From: an uncultured Clostridia bacterium
GTDB taxonomy: Bacteria; Bacillota; Clostridia; Christensenellales; UBA1242
DNA length: 9,558 nt
NCBI GenBank assembly: GCA_947303145.1
Contig: CAMYXB010000030.1
Span: forward strand, 1-9,558
Reading direction: 5' to 3'
Shown here: positions 5,449 to 9,558 of the stretch, piece by piece
Position numbering within the stretch: the stretch's first letter is position 1
How the letters are laid out: each line of letters starts with the position of its first letter
The notes under the pieces: generated by a model
What the model saw: the letters and a program-made list of their open reading frames with translations, nothing else
What the model was told of the DNA's origin: nothing
Database searches by the model: none
Translations under genes and position numbers: made by a program

Positions 5449-6534
5449 TTATATATCCATATTCTCCAGTTTCTTCCTCTGGTCGTCTAATTTCAATTCT
5501 GTGATAAGAGTATCTAGGTCACCATTCATAAAGTCTAATAAGTTATATGCAGTGTAGCCTATTCTATGGTCACTTATTCTGCCTTGAGGGAAGTTGTATG
5601 TCCTTATTCTCTCACTTCTATCTCCAGTGCCCACTTGTGCCTTTCTATTGTCGGCATATTCTTTGTCCTTCTGCCCTTGATAGAAGTCATAGAGTTTACT
5701 CCTCAATATCATCATGGCCTTTTCCCTATTCTTAATCTGGCTACGCTGGTCCTGACAAGTGACCACTATGCCTGTGGGCAGGTGAGTGAGACGAATGGCG
5801 CTGTCTGTCTTGTTGATATGCTGTCCGCCAGCACCACTACTCCTGTATGTGTCCACCCTTAAATCTTTGTCCTCGATATCGAACTCCACTTCCTCCAGTT
5901 CTGGCAAGACTGCCACAGTGGCAGTGGACGTGTGCACTCTGCCTTGACTCTCTGTCTCTGGCACTCTCTGCACTCTGTGCACCCCACTCTCAAACTTGAG
6001 ATTGCTATATGCACCATTACCGGAAATAGACAGCGTGGCCTCCTTTATTCCCCCGAGTTCTATCTCGCTGACGTCTAGCACTTCCACCTTGTAGTGATGT
6101 GTCTCTGCATACATTATATACATTCGCATAAGTTCACTAGCGAAAAGAGCAGCCTCATCGCCACCTGCTCCACCCCTTATCTCCATGATAACATTCTTGT
6201 CATCATTCTCGTCTTTGGGCAAAAGCAAAATCTGCAGTTCTTCTTCCAATTTCTCTTGCAAATGCTTGTTTTCCTCGATGTCCTCTCTCGCCATTTGGAC
6301 AAGTTCTGCATCTTTTTCTTGCGACAATAACTTCTCACTAGATGCCATGTCGTCTAAGCACTTTTTGAGTGCATGATACTTCTCCACAATCGGAGTCAGG
6401 GCACTATGCTCTTTGACCAATTTCTGCCAAGTGCGATTGTCAGCAATAATCTCACTATCGCACACTTTTTTAGTCAAATCTTCATAATTTTCCACTATTT
6501 TTTCTAATTTTTCAATATATTTTGATGAAATCAT
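5449..6534 (-). CDS. prfA: Peptide chain release factor 1 (RF1)
   Basis: RF1 recognises UAA and UAG stop codons in the ribosomal A site and triggers hydrolysis of peptidyl-tRNA. The 361-residue product has the normal length. The stop-codon recognition loop reads VQRVPETESQGRVHTS, with the PxT tripeptide as P192-E193-T194, which marks RF1 and not RF2 (SPF). The catalytic GGQ is at 236-238 within RSSGAGGQHINKTDSAIR. The N-terminal helical domain and GGAGGDEAALFA (121-132) are also present. Its ATG overlaps the prmC stop by 4 bases (ATGA), with AGAGGA upstream inside prmC, so the two are translationally coupled. PrmC methylates the GGQ glutamine, Q238 here, so enzyme and substrate are made together. 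Confidence 0.97.
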   Translation of the reverse strand: MISSKYIEKLEKIVENYEDLTKKVCDSEIIADNRTWQKLVKEHSALTPIVEKYHALKKCLDDMASSEKLLSQEKDAELVQMAREDIEENKHLQEKLEEELQILLLPKDENDDKNVIMEIRGGAGGDEAALFASELMRMYIMYAETHHYKVEVLDVSEIELGGIKEATLSISGNGAYSNLKFESGVHRVQRVPETESQGRVHTSTATVAVLPELEEVEFDIEDKDLRVDTYRSSGAGGQHINKTDSAIRLTHLPTGIVVTCQDQRSQIKNREKAMMILRSKLYDFYQGQKDKEYADNRKAQVGTGDRSERIRTYNFPQGRISDHRIGYTAYNLLDFMNGDLDTLITELKLDDQRKKLENMDI

Positions 6535-7571
6535 ATATTATCCTCTTCATATTCTTTAGGCGTGGCAATGATTATCCTATCATTCCCGCCATAGTCGCTA
6601 ATTGCTTCGACTTCGTATCCACTATCTTCAAATATCTTTCTCACACTTTTCGCTTGATTGTATCCTATCTCCATGACAACCACTCCGCCTTGCCTTAAAT
6701 AATGCACTGCACTACTGGCTATGCGCTTGTAAAATGTAAGTCCGTCCTCCCCTCCATCAAGGGCAGAGATGGGGTCATAATCTAGCACCTGAGGGGAAAG
6801 TGAGGCGATGTCTCCACTCTCTATATAAGGTGGATTGCAGACAATTACGTCAAATCTACCCTCAATTTTATCAAACATATCCCCCGCTCTGTTAATCCTA
6901 GTATTCCAGCCAACATTGAGCAGGTGTATATTACACCTGGCATTGTCTATGGCTTTGAGTGATATGTCAGACAATGTGACATAGGCGTATGGGCAGGCCT
7001 TGGCAACACTGACACCTATACAACCCGAGCCTGTGCATAAGTCCAGCACATATGGAACGGCGGGATTAGGCACGCTCCACTCACTCTTTGGCATATAAAA
7101 GTATGGCTCACTGCTCTTGGGATATAAGCTCTTGAGATGGGCTTTCTTTTTGTCCGCCTTTTGCACTCTATCTATCACCTGCTCCACCACAAGTTCTGTC
7201 TCTGGGCGAGGGCAAAGCACCCCATTTTTAATCATCAAGTCATTGCCATAGAAGAACACCTTGCTGAACATTCTCTCTACACTCATGCCCTCTTGCATAT
7301 TGTCTACTGCACGCCACAAGCCCTTGATTACTTTGGGCGGAAACGTCCTCATCTTGACCAAATCTTGCAATGTAATGCCGAAACCATATCTCAATATATA
7401 TATTTCGTCTCCCCTGACATAAGCAGGCAAAGGAGAGAGGAGCGACACTATGTAGCACAAAAATCTATCTGCGGGAAATTCCTCCCTAAGAAGATCTCTA
7501 TGCTGGCGATAAAACTCGAACTTATCCTCAAGCGAGGCGAACTCTCTCTTTTCTACGGGTGTCTTGCTCAT
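6531..7571 (-). CDS. prmC: Release factor glutamine methyltransferase PrmC (HemK)
   Basis: PrmC uses S-adenosylmethionine to N5-methylate the glutamine of the GGQ motif in RF1 and RF2. The 346-residue product contains, in order, the conserved PRPETE (121-126), SAM-binding motif I VLDLCTGSGCIGVSVA (175-190), catalytic NPPYI (246-250) and the DPISALDGGEDGLTFYKRI segment (266-284). It is longer than the typical 280 or so residues: the N-terminal domain before PRPETE is somewhat longer, and a Lys/Pro/Tyr-rich insertion of roughly 25 extra residues lies at about 137-172. The ATG at 7571 is the only reasonable start, since an in-frame TGA lies five codons upstream and no ATG follows until residue 74. 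No ribosome binding site is visible; see the promoter entry. It is followed by prfA with an ATGA overlap. Confidence 0.95.
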   Translation of the reverse strand: MSKTPVEKREFASLEDKFEFYRQHRDLLREEFPADRFLCYIVSLLSPLPAYVRGDEIYILRYGFGITLQDLVKMRTFPPKVIKGLWRAVDNMQEGMSVERMFSKVFFYGNDLMIKNGVLCPRPETELVVEQVIDRVQKADKKKAHLKSLYPKSSEPYFYMPKSEWSVPNPAVPYVLDLCTGSGCIGVSVAKACPYAYVTLSDISLKAIDNARCNIHLLNVGWNTRINRAGDMFDKIEGRFDVIVCNPPYIESGDIASLSPQVLDYDPISALDGGEDGLTFYKRIASSAVHYLRQGGVVVMEIGYNQAKSVRKIFEDSGYEVEAISDYGGNDRIIIATPKEYEEDNI

Positions 7572-7577
7572 GAAAGC

Positions 7578-7604
7578 ATTGTATCACAAAATAACATTTT
7601 TTCA
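7578..7604 (-). promoter_or_regulatory. prmC promoter, predicted to give a leaderless mRNA
   Basis: On the minus strand TTGAAA and TACAAT (7583-7578) are separated by 16 bases. Counting seven bases from the end of the -10 box puts the expected start at the A of the prmC ATG (7571). No GGAG-like sequence occurs in the bases before the ATG, consistent with a leaderless transcript. Confidence 0.6.
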
Positions 7605-7629
7605 AATAGTTTTTATTGCTAATTGAGGT

Positions 7630-7670
7630 AAAAAAAGTTGAAATTACTATAAGTAGTAAAATCAACTTTT
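7630..7670 (-). terminator. Intrinsic terminator of the surface/membrane protein operon
   Basis: On the minus strand AAAAGTTGA (7670-7662) pairs perfectly with TCAACTTTT (7641-7633). A further six pairs (TTACTA with TAGTAA) form beyond a two-by-two TT/TT internal loop, closed by CTTA. Seven T follow the stem region (7636-7630). It lies 17 bases after the stop codon of the 432-residue protein. Confidence 0.85.
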
Positions 7671-7686
7671 GGATATTTCTAAATAT

Positions 7687-8985
7687 TTATTTCACGCCAG
7701 TCTTCTCGCAGTAATCTTTGGCTTTTTCTAGGACATCGTGTATTTCCTCTTCGGTGAAAGTATCATCTACTATCACGCTAAACCAATTATTTTGCTTGGT
7801 TTTAGGGAATTTACTTGATGTAATAGATTTCTTATCTTTTTTGAGTTCTTTCACATAAGATTTATCCAATTTAGCGAGAATTAAACAAGCGCCATTTTTC
7901 TCGTATACATATGCGAAGCAAGTCGTTTTCTTTGTCTTATTGCCACTCTTATCTTCCTCGTAAGTGAAGTATGTATCGGCAAGAGGCAATCCTGTGCTGG
8001 TGTAGTTCTCTCTCCTATTGAGAACAACACCTTCGTGATAGTTGCCGTCAAGATACTCGAAAAGTGTCTGTTTGTTGACATTTGAGGACTGAACTTTCTC
8101 CATTTCCTTTAGGCTTTCAGCCAAAGTCTTAACTCCGACAATCTCTTCGATTGAATCTTCCTTTTCCTCAACAGCGACTTCTTCCACTTCATTTTCTTTA
8201 GAAGAATCTGTCATATCCTGTGAATATAAAGAAAACTTTTTGCCAACCTTGACATCTTCCTTGGATGTCGCAAAGTATATCACATTGCTTGTAATACACT
8301 TTCTTGCTTCTTTAACCATCTTAAGTGATACTGCTGACTCGCTTATCGCATCAGACTTCAGCATACTCAAATCTTCGTTGACAGCAAATTCAAAGTAGTA
8401 TTTTTGCTTCTTAAGATACATGACAAACTTAGGATGCTTGGTATCAAGAGTCCAATTCTGTGTAGTATCCTCGAACTCACAGCCGTCACCACTTGTTCTA
8501 GTGAATGCGATAGCATCCTTGGTCTCCTCAACATTGGAATACTTGAATGTCGACATCGCCAGCAATTCGCCCCTCTTGTTGTGCAATCCAAAGACGAACT
8601 TGTTGTCATTAGTTGGGAAAATCACATAGCAACCGACATCTTTCTTCTTAGTCTCAACTTCTTTTTCTTCTTTACCTTCAACTAACTTATTATATCTAAT
8701 CGCTATAGACAAGATAGGCATCTCAATCATAATGGTAAACATTACACCCATTACCGTAAATATACAAGTATGAATGAACATAATAGTCACCGTTGAGCAA
8801 AGAAGGAATGATGCCCAGATATAACCTATCAATCTAACTGTTTTTGTTATCTTATAATATGAGCAAAAAACTAGGTAAAACACAGAAAGAATATCTAGAA
8901 AGATGATGATAAAACTAAGACAACTGTCTGTATCGCATAATAATTTTGAGAATATGCTTTCTGAAAGTAAATTAGTGAAAACCAT
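7687..8985 (-). CDS. Membrane protein with tandem YegP/DUF1508-like and MmcQ/YjbR-like regions
   Basis: I do not recognise the complete 432-residue protein. Three hydrophobic segments (about 22-44, 52-70 and 73-97) anchor the N-terminus, followed by a KEEKEVETKKKD linker. Residues 118-165 (GCYVIFPTNDNKFVFGLHN, then GELLAMSTFKYS) resemble the YegP/DUF1508 fold, in which a strand pair is followed by GE-hydrophobic-S and a helix. Residues 186-232 look like a second, diverged copy (PKFVMYLKKQKYYFEFAV). An acidic, low-complexity linker (260-300) leads to a C-terminal region (352-428) with FAYVYEKNGACLILAKLDKS and WFSVIVDDTFTEEEIHDVLE, reminiscent of MmcQ/YjbR DNA-binding proteins. The ATG at 8985 overlaps the previous gene's stop (TAATG), with GGAG 7 bases upstream. 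Domain calls are from pattern memory and tentative; the soluble part is probably cytoplasmic. Confidence 0.8.
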   Translation of the reverse strand: MVFTNLLSESIFSKLLCDTDSCLSFIIIFLDILSVFYLVFCSYYKITKTVRLIGYIWASFLLCSTVTIMFIHTCIFTVMGVMFTIMIEMPILSIAIRYNKLVEGKEEKEVETKKKDVGCYVIFPTNDNKFVFGLHNKRGELLAMSTFKYSNVEETKDAIAFTRTSGDGCEFEDTTQNWTLDTKHPKFVMYLKKQKYYFEFAVNEDLSMLKSDAISESAVSLKMVKEARKCITSNVIYFATSKEDVKVGKKFSLYSQDMTDSSKENEVEEVAVEEKEDSIEEIVGVKTLAESLKEMEKVQSSNVNKQTLFEYLDGNYHEGVVLNRRENYTSTGLPLADTYFTYEEDKSGNKTKKTTCFAYVYEKNGACLILAKLDKSYVKELKKDKKSITSSKFPKTKQNNWFSVIVDDTFTEEEIHDVLEKAKDYCEKTGVK

Positions 8986-9557
8986 TACTTATCTCCTTTT
9001 GTATCGTTTTCCCTTTGCAATAATTTTTTATTTTTTGCCCTTACTATCAAGACATATTGCATGGTTGCCACAGCCAATAGGCTGGGAAGCAGGATGAGGA
9101 TTGTTATTTTGCCTGAATAGGCGGTATTGTGAGAAGCGGAACCTATAAATATAATCCAATTCGACAAATGATCTGTCGTAAAACTCAATGTATTGAGTTC
9201 TACCTCGCAATGATACTCTGTAAGAACATTGGCATCACTTAGGTATCCAAATTTAATTGTCTCGCTATCTAGTTCTTCTCTATTCAAAGTTATTTTTATA
9301 TACAATGTAGTATTTGGTGCAATTTCAACACCATTTTGTGTGAGTTTTATGGAGTATGCGGAAGAAAGATCCATATTCCTTCCCATTACTTCATTTATCT
9401 TTTTTCTACCCAAGAGGACTTCTTGAGTAGTCAATTTAATTTCTAATTCGGTATCAAGTGGCTTGCCATCGACACTGGTCACTTCAATATTTATGCCTGG
9501 TGCATCAGCGACCTCTTGTATCCAATGAAACCTCAATCCCACAGACACATTAGCACT
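8985..9557 (-). CDS. Membrane-anchored surface protein, C-terminal part (5' partial)
   Basis: The frame is open through the right edge, so the N-terminus is outside the window; the GTG at 9548 is merely the first in-window start-like codon. Visible residues, numbered from that GTG, form beta-rich, Ig-like sequence (VTSVDGKPLDTELEIKL; NTTLYIKITLNREELD). They end in FTTDHLSNWIIFIG (123-136), which resembles the TDHFSxYxxV ending of domains found before the anchor in many Bacillota surface proteins. One membrane helix (about 147-168) and a basic, charged cytoplasmic tail (AKNKKLLQREN) follow, so the bulk should be extracellular. Its TAA overlaps the ATG of the 432-residue membrane protein, implying co-expression and perhaps a shared complex. 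The exact family is unknown. Confidence 0.75.
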   Translation of the reverse strand, partial: SANVSVGLRFHWIQEVADAPGINIEVTSVDGKPLDTELEIKLTTQEVLLGRKKINEVMGRNMDLSSAYSIKLTQNGVEIAPNTTLYIKITLNREELDSETIKFGYLSDANVLTEYHCEVELNTLSFTTDHLSNWIIFIGSASHNTAYSGKITILILLPSLLAVATMQYVLIVRAKNKKLLQRENDTKGDK

Positions 9558-9558
9558 G

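Noticed and set aside
6000..6030. PET in place of PAT/PVT in the RF1 recognition tripeptide
   Set aside because: The middle residue of PxT varies, and PET is, as I recall, common in Bacillota RF1; not unusual.
7567..7580. Three-codon upstream frame (ATG CTT TCA TGA) whose stop overlaps the prmC start
   Set aside because: Its ATG lies in the -10 box region, so it would be absent from RNA made by the predicted promoter; it is too short to distinguish from chance.
1..9558. CRISPR arrays, transposases, integrases, tRNA or rRNA genes
   Set aside because: No regularly spaced direct repeats, mobile-element proteins or tRNA-like cloverleaf sequences were seen when reading either strand.

Overview
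The window looks like a chromosomal segment of a Bacillota bacterium, most likely an uncultured Clostridia-type lineage. The evidence is a moderately AT-rich sequence, strong AGGAGG ribosome binding sites, sigma-A type promoters, a zinc-ribbon L33, and the order prmC then prfA. TGA is used as a stop by prmC and by the left-end gene, so the standard bacterial code applies and not the Mycoplasma code. One gene at the left edge reads on the plus strand; all others read on the minus strand, so the minus-strand order below runs right to left.

Right part (9558 to 7687): the 3' end of a surface protein gene with a C-terminal membrane anchor is joined by a TAATG stop/start overlap to an unrecognised 432-residue membrane protein. 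That protein has three N-terminal membrane segments, two YegP/DUF1508-like repeats and a C-terminal MmcQ/YjbR-like region. A long intrinsic terminator ends this operon. Next come prmC (release factor glutamine methyltransferase) and prfA (release factor 1), overlapping by ATGA, so the methyltransferase and its substrate are co-expressed. prmC has no visible Shine-Dalgarno and a promoter placed so that transcription should begin at its ATG, suggesting a leaderless mRNA. prfA ends in a terminator.

Middle (5414 to 3321): a self-contained transcription unit encodes a 629-residue protein that I do not recognise. It has a largely helical N-terminal half, a roughly 100-residue histone-H1-like Lys/Pro/Ala/Ser tract, a Pro-rich hydrophobic stretch and an acidic Ser-rich tail. 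Its apparent terminator is interlocked with the promoter of the next operon.

Left part (3384 to 926): rpmG (L33), secE, nusG, rplK (L11) and rplA (L1) form the classical transcription/translation cluster. It stops after rplA with an intrinsic terminator, where rplJ-rplL-rpoBC would usually follow. SecE carries an unusual lysine-rich N-terminal extension built of three near-identical 8-9 residue repeats. A convergent plus-strand gene at the left edge (3 to 827, 5' end missing) encodes an extracellular-type protein with a 19-residue beta-solenoid repeat and has its own terminator.

Overall this is a housekeeping translation neighbourhood (ribosomal proteins, NusG, SecE, RF1 and its modifying enzyme) with lineage-specific surface, membrane and lysine-rich proteins interspersed. 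I found no CRISPR array, transposase, integrase, tRNA or rRNA gene. The best candidates for new biology are the H1-like protein, the YegP/YjbR-like membrane protein, the leaderless prmC and the interlocked terminator/promoter before rpmG.
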